Below are positions 20,955-28,948 of a stretch of 64,000 nt of DNA, one piece after another. Position 1 is the stretch's first letter; every line of letters starts with the position of its first letter. A model generated the notes under the pieces. That model saw only the letters and a program-made list of their open reading frames with translations. It did no database searches and had not been told where the DNA came from. The position numbers and the translations under genes are program-made. The stretch comes from Pseudomonas turukhanskensis (GTDB lineage Bacteria > Pseudomonadota > Gammaproteobacteria > Pseudomonadales > Pseudomonadaceae): NCBI RefSeq assembly GCF_027922365.1, contig NZ_BSFN01000016.1:53124-117123 (forward strand), given 5' to 3'.

Positions 20955-22646
20955 TCAGTGCACCAGCATGCCGGTGAGCCAGTAGGCTTGCGCCAGGGTG
21001 ATCAGGCCGACAAAGGCGGCGAAGATCAGGCTGTGCTTGAGGGTGAAGCGGAACAGGTCCGACTCCTTGCCCACCAGGCCGGTCGCGGCGCAGGCCACGG
21101 CGATGGATTGTGGCGAGATCATCTTGCCGGTCACGCCGCCGCTGGTATTGGCGGCCACCAGCAGGGTGTCGTTAACCCCGATCTGGTGCGCCGTGGTGGC
21201 TTGCAGCGAACTGAACAGCGCGTTGGACGATGTATCCGAGCCGGTGAGGAATACGCCCAGCCAGCCGAGGAACGGCGAGAAGAACGGGAATGCCGCACCA
21301 GTGCCGGCCAACACCAAGGCCATGGTGGAAGACATGCCCGAGTAGTTGGTGACGAAGGCAAAGGCCAGCACCATGCCGATAGACAGAATGGGCCAGCGCA
21401 GCTCGAACAACGTTTCTTTAAAAGTGGTCAGACCAGTTTTAACGCTGACCTTCAGAATCAACATCGAGATCAGCGCGGCAAAGAAAATCGCTGTGCCGGT
21501 GGCCGAGATGGGGTCGAGTTTGAAGATCGCCGGAATAGCCGTTGGCGCGGTCACGATGGGCGCCGTTTTGATCACTAATTGATCAAGGTGCGGAATCGCA
21601 AAGTTGAACACGGTGCTGTACATCGCACCGCCGGCGGCGAACATGGCCTTGAAGGGCTTGAGCGTCCAGATGGTCACCAGCACGGTAAGGATCAGGAACG
21701 GCGACCAGGCTTTGAAGATTTCGCCCAGGGTATAAGGCGAGGCCGTGGTGGTGCGCGGCTGGCCGAAACCACCGGCACTGGCCACGGCGCTACCACCGGT
21801 GGCGCCGGCGATTTGCGCATTGGCGCTGCGGCGCGGCTGCCAGACTTTCAGGAACAGGGTGAGTGACACCAGGCTGACCAGCGCCGAGGTGATGTCCGGC
21901 AGTTCCGGGCCAATGAAGTTGGAGGTGAAGTACTGAGTAATGGCAAAGGACAAACCGGCCACCAGCGCGGCAGGCCAGGTTTCCTTGATGCCACGCCAGC
22001 CGTCCATCATCGCCACCAGCCAGAACGGCACAATCACCGAAAGCAGCGGCAGCTGGCGGCCCGCCATGGCGCCGATTTTGAAGGCGTCGATGCCGGTCAC
22101 TTGGCCGGCGACGATGATTGGAATGCCCAGGGCACCGAAGGCAACCGGCGCGGTGTTGGCGATCAGGCACAGGCCAGCGGCATACAGTGGGTTAAAGCCC
22201 AAGCCCACCAGCAATGCGGCGGTGATAGCCACCGGCGCACCGAAACCGGCGGCCCCTTCAAGGAACGCGCCGAAGGCGAAGCCAATCAGCAGCACCTGCA
22301 AGCGTTGGTCATCGGTAACCGACAGCACCGAGCTGCGGATAATTTCGAACTGCCCGCTTTTTACCGTCAGCTTGTACAGGAACACCGCCGCGACAATGAT
22401 CCAGGCGATGGGCCACAAGCCGTACAGGAAGCCATAACCGGCGGCCGCGAAGGCCATGTCGGCGGGCATCTGGAAGGCGGCGATGGCGATGATGATCGAC
22501 AGTGCCAGGGTAATGCTGCCGGCCACGTGGCCTTTAAGGCGAAACACGGCCAGGGCAAGGAAAAAGAAAACGATAGGAACGACGGCCGCGAGGGCGGACA
22601 GCCCAAGGCTGCCCAGGGGCGTGTATAGCTGTTGCCAGGTTTGCAT
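20955..22646 (-). CDS. lldP: L-lactate permease
   Basis: The 563-residue polytopic LctP-family transporter has about 12-14 hydrophobic segments and family segments such as FGAFLEGAAGFGAPVAITAA near residue 135 and FLTGSDTSSNALFSSLQ near 460. It imports lactate (and probably glycolate) with protons. It is the first gene of lldP-lldD-dld. The upstream 290 bp to lldR carry the LldR-type operator. Confidence 0.95.
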   Translation of the reverse strand: MQTWQQLYTPLGSLGLSALAAVVPIVFFFLALAVFRLKGHVAGSITLALSIIIAIAAFQMPADMAFAAAGYGFLYGLWPIAWIIVAAVFLYKLTVKSGQFEIIRSSVLSVTDDQRLQVLLIGFAFGAFLEGAAGFGAPVAITAALLVGLGFNPLYAAGLCLIANTAPVAFGALGIPIIVAGQVTGIDAFKIGAMAGRQLPLLSVIVPFWLVAMMDGWRGIKETWPAALVAGLSFAITQYFTSNFIGPELPDITSALVSLVSLTLFLKVWQPRRSANAQIAGATGGSAVASAGGFGQPRTTTASPYTLGEIFKAWSPFLILTVLVTIWTLKPFKAMFAAGGAMYSTVFNFAIPHLDQLVIKTAPIVTAPTAIPAIFKLDPISATGTAIFFAALISMLILKVSVKTGLTTFKETLFELRWPILSIGMVLAFAFVTNYSGMSSTMALVLAGTGAAFPFFSPFLGWLGVFLTGSDTSSNALFSSLQATTAHQIGVNDTLLVAANTSGGVTGKMISPQSIAVACAATGLVGKESDLFRFTLKHSLIFAAFVGLITLAQAYWLTGMLVH

Positions 22647-22747
22647 CGTGGGTTGGCTCCCTGATTATTGTTGGGTGTGCCTGGAGATTGAGACACTTCG
22701 GGCAGGCGCTTGTGGCGTTAACCGGGTGCTCAACTTGTTTGTCGGGT

Positions 22748-22766
22748 AAATTGGTATTACCAATTT
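22748..22766. promoter_or_regulatory. LldR operator: perfect 19-bp palindrome
   Basis: AAATTGGTA-T-TACCAATTT is a perfect inverted repeat with one central base. It contains the FadR-subfamily core TGGTNNNACCA and lies in the divergent lldP-lldR intergenic region, about 100 bp from lldP. Confidence 0.85.
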
Positions 22767-22936
22767 ACAAATTAGACGGCTCAGGGTAAAAGCCCTACAT
22801 GAAGTCTGTCAATTTCCTGCTCTACTACTTTCGTCGTGAGCGTTGGTTGTCAGACGTATCTTGTTGTCATGTGGCTGTTGTCGTTAGGCTGCCGCGCGGT
22901 TGCCGCGCAGGGCCTTTGAGGCGAGTGGAGAAGGGC

Positions 22937-23704
22937 ATGGGGTTCGGTCATATACAGCAGCGCCGTTTGTCGGACGATATCGTCGAGCAACTGGAGCGCA
23001 TGATTCTTGAAGGCACGTTGAAGGCTGGCGAGCGCCTGCCCGCCGAACGTGCGTTTGCGGAGCAGTTCGGGGTTTCCCGACCTTCGCTGCGTGAGGCGAT
23101 TCAAAAACTGGCGGCCAAGGGGTTGTTGGTGAGCCGGCAGGGCGGCGGCAACTATGTAGCCGAATCGCTGGGTTCGACCTTTAGCGATCCACTGCTGCAC
23201 CTATTGGAAAGTAATCCCGAGGCGCAGCGCGACTTGTTGGAGTTCCGCCACACGCTGGAAGGCTCCTGTGCCTTCTATGCCGCGCAGCGCGCCACCGAGC
23301 TGGATCACCAGCGCCTGCGCGAGGCGTTCGAGGCCCTGCAGACCTGTTATGCCAGTGAAGGCAAAGTCGGCCGCGCCGAGGAGGGTGCTGCCGATGCGCG
23401 CTTTCACCTGGCCATTGCCGAAGCCAGTCACAACGCCGTGCTGCTACATACCATCCGTGGCTTGTTCGACCTGCTCAAGCGCAATGTGGTGACCAACATT
23501 GGCGGCATGTACGCCCTGCGCGGCGAGACCCGCAACATGCTGATGCAGCAGCACAGCGAGCTGTATCACGCCATTGTCGAAGGGCGTGCGGAGCAGGCGC
23601 GGGAAATCTCCAATCGCCATATTCATTACGTGCAGGAAGTCTTGGCCGAAGGGCTGCAGGAAGCACAGCGTGTGGCGCGGGCGGAGAGGCGTCAGGGGAT
23701 TTAG
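22937..23704 (+). CDS. lldR: FadR/GntR-family lactate-responsive repressor
   Basis: The 255-residue regulator has an N-terminal GntR winged helix (RLPAERAFAEQFGVSRPSLR, about residues 34-53) and a C-terminal FCD ligand domain with DARFHLAIAEASHN. The chosen start (MGFGHIQQRRLSD) is preceded by GGAGAAGG; the longer frame upstream has a Cys/Arg-rich, non-family N-terminus. It is divergent from lldPD-dld with the 19-bp palindrome between. In Pseudomonas, LldR represses the operon and lactate relieves it. It is related to E. coli PdhR and LldR. Confidence 0.92.
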   Translation: MGFGHIQQRRLSDDIVEQLERMILEGTLKAGERLPAERAFAEQFGVSRPSLREAIQKLAAKGLLVSRQGGGNYVAESLGSTFSDPLLHLLESNPEAQRDLLEFRHTLEGSCAFYAAQRATELDHQRLREAFEALQTCYASEGKVGRAEEGAADARFHLAIAEASHNAVLLHTIRGLFDLLKRNVVTNIGGMYALRGETRNMLMQQHSELYHAIVEGRAEQAREISNRHIHYVQEVLAEGLQEAQRVARAERRQGI

Positions 23705-23710
23705 AAACGC

Positions 23711-23794
23711 GTAGGAGCGAGTTTGCCCGCGAAGCTTTTGACCTGTGGTCTGCGCTTGGCAGGCGATCGCTTTCGCGACCAAGCTCGCTCCTAC
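23711..23794. repeat. REP-type inverted pair
   Basis: GTAGGAGCGAGTTTGCCCGC and its inverted partner, ending CAAGCTCGCTCCTAC, face each other in the lldR-smpB convergent gap. This is the usual Pseudomonas REP doublet and may also end transcription of both genes. Confidence 0.75.
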
Positions 23795-23814
23795 AAGTGG
23801 GATTGGGCTCGACG

Positions 23815-24297
23815 TTAGTCGTCTTTGCCCTTGGTGCGCACCGCGCGCTGCAGCTCGCGATCGGAATCACGTTCACGCTCGGTATGGCGTTTGTCGTATT
23901 CCTTCTTGCCTTTACCCAGACCGATTTCGATCTTGATCAGGTGGGCTTTCCAATAGATGGACAGCGCCACGCAGGCAAAGCCTTTCTGCTGCACCGAGCT
24001 GGTGATTTTCTCGATTTCGCGTTTGTTCAACAGCAGCTTGCGCGTGCGTACCGGGTCGGCGATCACGTGGGTGCTGGCGGTAGTCAGCGGCGCGATGTGG
24101 GCTCCGATTAACCAGGCCTCATCATTTTTCAGCAGCACATAGCTGTCGACCAGCTGTGCTTTGCCGGCGCGCAGGCTTTTGACTTCCCAGCCAGCGAGCA
24201 CCATACCTGCTTCGAATTTATGTTCGATGAAGTAGTCGTGACGGGCTTTCTTGTTTTGGGCAATGGTGCCCTCGGGGTGTTTTTTTTGCTTGGCCAT
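23815..24297 (-). CDS. smpB: SsrA-binding protein
   Basis: The 160-residue OB-fold RNA-binding protein has the family N-terminus (TIAQNKKARHDYFIEH), the central LAGWEVKSLRAGKAQL segment, and a basic C-terminal tail (KGKKEYDKRHTE) that enters the ribosomal mRNA channel. It binds the tRNA-like part of tmRNA and brings it to stalled ribosomes. Its RNA partner ssrA is in the same window. Confidence 0.97.
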   Translation of the reverse strand: MAKQKKHPEGTIAQNKKARHDYFIEHKFEAGMVLAGWEVKSLRAGKAQLVDSYVLLKNDEAWLIGAHIAPLTTASTHVIADPVRTRKLLLNKREIEKITSSVQQKGFACVALSIYWKAHLIKIEIGLGKGKKEYDKRHTERERDSDRELQRAVRTKGKDD

Positions 24298-24510
24298 AGG
24301 CGGCGCATTATAGGCAGTAGTCCGGCCGCTGGCGACAGTTTACGCAGCCGCTACGCTATGGCTGTTTTCGCTTGCTTATTAACGGCCGCCGCCTTGAGGG
24401 GCGCAGTGGGCATGGCGGAGAATGCGCGCCTCTACGTTTGGCGCGCTGACCTTTGTAGTGTTCCGGTATTCTTGTCGTGTTTGCCGCGCAGTTATTCAAG
24501 TGAGATTCGC

Positions 24511-24945
24511 ATGACCACCCATATTCAACGCTCCGCTTTGTTGCCTTATCCAGCGAAGGCCCTGTATGACCTGGTCAACGATGTGGCGAACTATCCGGCG
24601 TTTTTGCCCTGGTGTGCTTCCACGACGGTGATTGAGCACACCGACACCCTGATGCGTGCCAGCCTGCAAGTGGCCAAGGGCGGCATCAGTCAGCAGTTCG
24701 TGACGCGTAATACTCTGGTGCCGGGGCAAAGCATCGAGATGAATCTGGAGGAGGGGCCGTTCACCGAGTTGCACGGGGTCTGGCAATTCAAGGCCCTGAC
24801 CGACAAGGCCTGCAAGATCAGCTTGGACTTGTCCTTTGAATACTCTGGGCAGTTAGTGCGCGCGACCTTGGGGCCGCTGTTCAATCAGGCCGCCAATACG
24901 CTGGTGGATGCATTTTGTCAGCGGGCCAAGCAGCTGTATGGCTGA
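24511..24945 (+). CDS. ratA: RatA-family START-like protein (Coq10 type)
   Basis: The 144-residue polyketide cyclase/START-fold protein begins MTTHIQRSALLPYPAKALYD, the family N-terminus (VNDVANYPAFLPWC follows). The open frame extends further upstream, but that extension is antisense to smpB and unlike the family, so the ATG at 24511 is chosen. E. coli RatA was described as a 70S-assembly inhibitor, and family members are also linked to ubiquinone function; the exact role is unsettled. Its end overlaps rnfH by 8 bp, the conserved ratA-rnfH pair, and it is divergent from smpB. Confidence 0.9.
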   Translation: MTTHIQRSALLPYPAKALYDLVNDVANYPAFLPWCASTTVIEHTDTLMRASLQVAKGGISQQFVTRNTLVPGQSIEMNLEEGPFTELHGVWQFKALTDKACKISLDLSFEYSGQLVRATLGPLFNQAANTLVDAFCQRAKQLYG

Positions 24946-25243
24946 GGCATTGATTGAGGTCGAAGTGGTTTACGCCCAGGCCGATGTGCAGCGCCTGGTG
25001 ACGGTGCAGGTGCCGGTGGGCACTACGGCGCGACAGGTTGTCGAGCTTAGTGACCTGGGGTCGGAGTTTCCCGACTTGGATGTGCAGGCCTGCCCGCTGG
25101 GCATTTTCGGCAAGGCACTGGCCGATCCGCAGGCGCGTGTGCTGGAGGCTGGGGATAGGGTGGAGATTTACCGCCCCTTGATTGCCGATCCGAAAGAAGT
25201 ACGCAAGCAACGAGCGGCGAAGGCCGCGGCCAAGCGCCAGTAA
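24938..25243 (+). CDS. rnfH: RnfH family ubiquitin-fold protein
   Basis: The 101-residue protein of the RnfH/UPF0125 family has a beta-grasp fold and the family segment VYRPLIADPKEVRKQRA-like C-terminus (EIYRPLIADPKEVRKQRA). The start at MAEALIEVEVVYA overlaps the end of ratA, so it is probably translationally coupled. The biochemical function is not established. Confidence 0.9.
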   Translation: MAEALIEVEVVYAQADVQRLVTVQVPVGTTARQVVELSDLGSEFPDLDVQACPLGIFGKALADPQARVLEAGDRVEIYRPLIADPKEVRKQRAAKAAAKRQ

Positions 25244-25263
25244 ATCCTTCAAGTTCCATAGGC

Positions 25264-25295
25264 AAAAAAGCCCGGATATGTCCGGGCTTTTTTAT
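25264..25295. terminator. Bidirectional intrinsic terminator, rnfH/bamE
   Basis: AAAAAAGCCCGGA / TCCGGGCTTTTTT hairpin between the converging genes. Confidence 0.88.
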
Positions 25296-25312
25296 GTCGC
25301 CAATGCAGCGAG

Positions 25313-25831
25313 TTACTGCGGCGAGGTTTCCAGCGGCGTAGGCGTTGGAACCGGTACGGTCTCGACGTCGACGTCTTTCTGGATTTTTTCCAGCAGCGAG
25401 CCGGGTTTGGCGGGCTCTTCGGGCTTGGCTTTTTCTTCTGCTTTTGGCTCGGCGGCTGGTGTTTCGTCCGGGCCAAGAATTTCCTGGTCGCGGCTCACGC
25501 CCGGCATAAAGTCGCCGGAAAGGCCCGCCAGTTGGTCGTTGGCGTCGAAGATGATGCTCACACGCTCTTGCAAACGCTGACGGCCACCCGGCTGAATGCT
25601 GTACAGGTAATCCCAGCGATTGGCGTGGAAGGTGTCGGAGATCATGGGGTTGCCCATGATAAACCGCACTTGGCGTCGGGTCATTCCGGGCTTCAACTGG
25701 TCTATCATGTCCTGCGTCACGACATTGCCCTGCTGGATGTCGATTTTATAAACCCCGGGGAATGAACAGCCGGCGAGTGCGAGTAAGCCCACAAAGGTGA
25801 GGCTAGTCAGCAAGAGCTTGGTGTTTTGCAT
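25313..25831 (-). CDS. bamE: Outer-membrane assembly lipoprotein BamE (OmlA)
   Basis: The 172-residue lipoprotein has a signal peptide with lipobox LAGC (Cys at about residue 22 from MQNTKLLLTS), then the BamE domain: QGNVVTQDMIDQLKPGMTR, VRFIMGNPMI and DYLYSIQPGG. It is a non-essential subunit of the BAM complex that inserts outer-membrane proteins. Start chosen at MQNTKLL to give a normal signal peptide. A Pro/Glu/Lys-rich tail of ~55 residues follows the domain and is absent from the shorter enterobacterial protein. It is divergent from fur, as usual in Pseudomonas. Confidence 0.92.
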   Translation of the reverse strand: MQNTKLLLTSLTFVGLLALAGCSFPGVYKIDIQQGNVVTQDMIDQLKPGMTRRQVRFIMGNPMISDTFHANRWDYLYSIQPGGRQRLQERVSIIFDANDQLAGLSGDFMPGVSRDQEILGPDETPAAEPKAEEKAKPEEPAKPGSLLEKIQKDVDVETVPVPTPTPLETSPQ

Positions 25832-25928
25832 CGGTGGGAGACTTCCACTATCTTGGCTGGGCAATTTGGCCACCGATCATACCTGCATTGAAGGAAGCTG
25901 CGAAGCAGCAACCACGAGAAAGCTGACC

Positions 25929-26333
25929 ATGGTAGAAAATAGCGAACTACGTAAAGCTGGCCTGAAAGTGACCCTGCCACGGGTCAAGATTCTGCAGATG
26001 CTCGATTCTGCAGAGCAGCGCCATATGAGTGCGGAAGATGTGTACAAGGCACTGATGGAGGCTGGCGAAGATGTGGGTTTGGCCACGGTCTACCGTGTTC
26101 TGACTCAATTCGAAGCTGCAGGTCTCGTGGTGCGTCATAACTTCGATGGCGGCCATGCCGTGTTCGAGCTGGCAGATGGCGGCCATCACGACCATATGGT
26201 CTGTGTCGATTCTGGTGAGGTGATCGAATTTTTCGACGCCGAGATCGAGAAACGTCAGAAGGAAATCGTGCGTGAGCACGGTTTTGAGTTGGTCGATCAC
26301 AATCTGGTTTTGTACGTACGCAAGAAGCGTTAA
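25929..26333 (+). CDS. fur: Ferric uptake regulator
   Basis: The 134-residue protein has an N-terminal winged helix (MSAEDVYKALMEAGEDVGLA and TVYRVLTQFEAAGLV) and a C-terminal metal-binding dimer domain with HHDHMVCVDSGEVIEF. As in other Pseudomonas Fur proteins, the second CxxC pair of E. coli Fur is missing; only one Cys is present. It represses iron uptake genes when bound to Fe2+. Start chosen at MVENSELRKAGLK, the family start. No classical Fur box is obvious upstream. Confidence 0.97.
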   Translation: MVENSELRKAGLKVTLPRVKILQMLDSAEQRHMSAEDVYKALMEAGEDVGLATVYRVLTQFEAAGLVVRHNFDGGHAVFELADGGHHDHMVCVDSGEVIEFFDAEIEKRQKEIVREHGFELVDHNLVLYVRKKR

Positions 26334-26357
26334 TCGCTTATAGCTGCGCATAGAAAG

Positions 26358-26391
26358 CGCCGCATCCTTAATAAAGGGTGCGGCGTTTTTT
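26358..26391. terminator. Intrinsic terminator, fur/recN
   Basis: CGCCGCATCC / GGGTGCGGCG stem followed by TTTTTT, between the converging fur and recN genes. Confidence 0.88.
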
Positions 26392-26405
26392 ATTTTCCAG
26401 AGTTT

Positions 26406-28082
26406 CTAAGCACTTGCAGCGCTATTGACCATTTTGCGTGCGTGGGCCAAGGATTCCTTAGTCAGATCCACACCGCCCAGCATGCGCGCTACTTCTTCTA
26501 TGCGCCCGGCGCTGTTCAGTGTGGCCACGGCGGTGTGCGTTTCACCATCGCCCCGAGCCTTGTGCACGAACAAGTGTTGATGCCCCTGCGCCGCCACTTG
26601 CGGCAAGTGGGTCACCGTCAGTACCTGGCCGCGCTCGCCTAGGCGGCGTAGGAGCTGGCCGACCACTTCAGCTGTAGGGCCGCCGATACCGACGTCCACT
26701 TCGTCGAAGACCAGGGTCGGCACCCGCGAGGTTTGTGCGGTGATCACCTGAATGGCCAGGCTGATGCGTGACAGCTCACCACCGGATGCCACCTTGGCCA
26801 GCGCTTTGATGGGCTGGCCGGGGTTGGCGCTGACCAGAAACTCCACCTGCTCCAGACCCTGCGGATGCGGGTCGCTGCTGCTGGTTGGGTGCAGCTCAAT
26901 GCTGAATCGTCCGCCCGGCATGCCCAGGCGCTGCATTTCCACCTCGACGGCACCGGCCAGATTTCCTGCTGCGCCGTGGCGCAACGTACTCAGTTCCTGA
27001 GCCTTATCTTGGTAGTGGCGCGCAAACGCCGTCAGTTCTTCTGCCAGGCGTTCGGTGGCCTGGTCATCGGCATTGAGGCTTTCCAGCTCATCGAACAGCT
27101 GTTGCTGCATGGCCGCCAGTTCACTCGGCAGAATGCGGTGTTTGCGCGCCAGGGTGTAGATGCTGTCCAGGCGCTCTTCCAGCAGTTGCAGGCGTTCGGG
27201 GTCGGCATCGAAGTGATCAAGGAAGCGGTTGAGCTCGCCCATGGCTTCTTCAACCTGGATTTGCGCGCTGGCCAACAGATTGACCGCTTCGCCCAGGGCG
27301 CCAGGTTGGCTGCGGAAATTGCTCAGGCGGCCGACGCTGCTGGTGAGTGCCGATAGCACGTTACCGCCGTCGTTTTCGCTGCATTGCTCGATAACCAAAC
27401 GGCATGCGCTGAGCAAGCCTTCGGCGTTGGTCAGGGTTTTATGTTCCTGCTCGAGCTGCTCCAGTTCGTTCTCGCCCAGGCCCAGGTTATCCAGTTCTTC
27501 TAGCTGATAACTGAGCAACTGGTGGCGAGCGCGCTGCTCGTCGCCCGCGCTGGAGAGACGCTCCAACTCATTGCGGGTTTGCTTCCAGCGTTGCGCGGCC
27601 AACTGCACCTGGCGCGCCAGGTCCTGGCTGCCGGCGTATTCGTCCAGTAGGCGGCGGTGGGTTTCCGGCTTGAGCAGCGATTGGTGTTCATGTTGGTTGT
27701 GGATGTCGATCAGCAGTTCGCCAATGGCTTTCAAGTCGCCCTGGGGGCACGGCGAGCCATTGATGTAGCCGCGCGAGCGACCTTCGGCGGTGATGACGCG
27801 GCGCAGGATGCAGGGGCCGTCGTTATCCAGGTCGCGTTCGGCGAGCCAGGCTTTGGCTTCGGGGATGTCGGCAAGATCGAAGCTGGCGAGGATGTCCGCC
27901 TTGTCGGCGCCGGGGCGCACCACGCCGCTGTCGGCGCGGTCGCCCAGGGTCAGGCCTAGCGCATCGAGCATGATCGATTTGCCGGCGCCGGTTTCGCCGG
28001 TGATTACGCTCATTCCGCCATTCAGCTCGAGGTCGAGGTGCTCGACGATGGCGTAGTTATGTACGGAAAGATGTACCAGCAT
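26406..28082 (-). CDS. recN: DNA repair protein RecN
   Basis: The 558-residue SMC-like ATPase has Walker A GETGAGKS at residues 29-36, two long coiled-coil arms, and in the C-terminal half the ABC signature SGGELSRISLA and Walker B TLVFDEVDVGIGG. RecN binds DNA ends and acts in double-strand break repair. It is divergent from grpE. No clear LexA box was identified by eye upstream. Confidence 0.96.
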   Translation of the reverse strand: MLVHLSVHNYAIVEHLDLELNGGMSVITGETGAGKSIMLDALGLTLGDRADSGVVRPGADKADILASFDLADIPEAKAWLAERDLDNDGPCILRRVITAEGRSRGYINGSPCPQGDLKAIGELLIDIHNQHEHQSLLKPETHRRLLDEYAGSQDLARQVQLAAQRWKQTRNELERLSSAGDEQRARHQLLSYQLEELDNLGLGENELEQLEQEHKTLTNAEGLLSACRLVIEQCSENDGGNVLSALTSSVGRLSNFRSQPGALGEAVNLLASAQIQVEEAMGELNRFLDHFDADPERLQLLEERLDSIYTLARKHRILPSELAAMQQQLFDELESLNADDQATERLAEELTAFARHYQDKAQELSTLRHGAAGNLAGAVEVEMQRLGMPGGRFSIELHPTSSSDPHPQGLEQVEFLVSANPGQPIKALAKVASGGELSRISLAIQVITAQTSRVPTLVFDEVDVGIGGPTAEVVGQLLRRLGERGQVLTVTHLPQVAAQGHQHLFVHKARGDGETHTAVATLNSAGRIEEVARMLGGVDLTKESLAHARKMVNSAASA

Positions 28083-28154
28083 GGCAGAGGCTCCGGGCGC
28101 AAAGTCTGGTTATTTATACAGTGTTTGTTTTGCGCCTGACAATCCTCCTTTGCT

Positions 28155-28182
28155 CTTGAATCGTTAGATTGTGACCCCATAT
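28155..28182 (+). promoter_or_regulatory. Sigma-32 heat-shock promoter of grpE-dnaK-dnaJ
   Basis: CTTGAA (-35), 14-bp spacer, CCCCATAT (-10): a near-perfect match to the RpoH consensus about 100 bp upstream of grpE. Confidence 0.92.
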
Positions 28183-28278
28183 AAGCGGCACAAGCGTGAG
28201 TTAAGGCTCGCGAACCGGATAGTCAGCGCTCTTAAATGCTTTAGCTGAGCTCGCGAGCGATATAAACAGGAGGACCCT

Positions 28279-28848
28279 ATGGCCGACGAACAGACCCAGA
28301 ATTCCCAGCATCCCGATATCGAAACCGCTGGCGAGACCACCGCAGGTGAAGACCTTGCTCTGCGCGTGCAAACGCTGGAAGAGCAACTGGCGGCTGCCCA
28401 GGATCAAGCACTGCGCGTAGCGGCTGATATGCAGAACGTGCGTCGCCGCGCCGAGCAGGATATTGAAAAGGCGCACAAGTTCGCCCTGGAAAAATTCGCC
28501 AACGACCTCCTGCCTGTAGTCGACAGCCTGGAGCGCGGCCTGGAGCTGTCCAACCCCAACGACGAGGCCATCAAGCCTGTGCGTGAAGGGCTGGAGCTGA
28601 CCCTCAAGCTATTCCAGGACACCCTCAAGCGTTACAACCTCGAAGCCATCGACCCGCACGGCGCGCCGTTCAATGCCGAGCACCACCAGGCCATGGCGAT
28701 GCAGGAAAGCACCAGTGTCGAGCCCAACAGTGTGCTCAAGGTGTTCCAGAAAGGTTACCTGCTCAATGGCCGTTTGCTGCGCCCCGCGATGGTGGTGGTG
28801 AGCAAGGCGCCAGCCGAGCCGCAACCTTCTATTGATGAGCAGGCTTGA
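28279..28848 (+). CDS. grpE: Nucleotide exchange factor GrpE
   Basis: The 189-residue protein has an acidic N-terminus, a long helix (VQTLEEQLAAAQDQALRVAA) and a C-terminal beta domain with HHQAMAMQE and KVFQKGYLLNGRLLRPAMV. It releases ADP from DnaK. AGGAGG-type ribosome site precedes ATG. It is first in the heat-shock operon grpE-dnaK-dnaJ. Confidence 0.97.
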   Translation: MADEQTQNSQHPDIETAGETTAGEDLALRVQTLEEQLAAAQDQALRVAADMQNVRRRAEQDIEKAHKFALEKFANDLLPVVDSLERGLELSNPNDEAIKPVREGLELTLKLFQDTLKRYNLEAIDPHGAPFNAEHHQAMAMQESTSVEPNSVLKVFQKGYLLNGRLLRPAMVVVSKAPAEPQPSIDEQA

Positions 28849-28948
28849 AATTCGCCGTAAGGCCCCCATCTATCAGTCAAGCGTTTAAGTGCTACCGCAG
28901 TTAGCCACCACTGCTGCGGCAACCAAATTCAGTTTCAGGAGAGCAAAC

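Noticed and set aside
22799..22936. Extended N-terminus of lldR (46 codons)
   Set aside because: No family similarity, Cys/Arg-rich, and a good ribosome site lies before the internal ATG at 22937.
24220..24510. Extended N-terminus of ratA
   Set aside because: It is antisense to the smpB 5' end; the family starts at the ATG at 24511.
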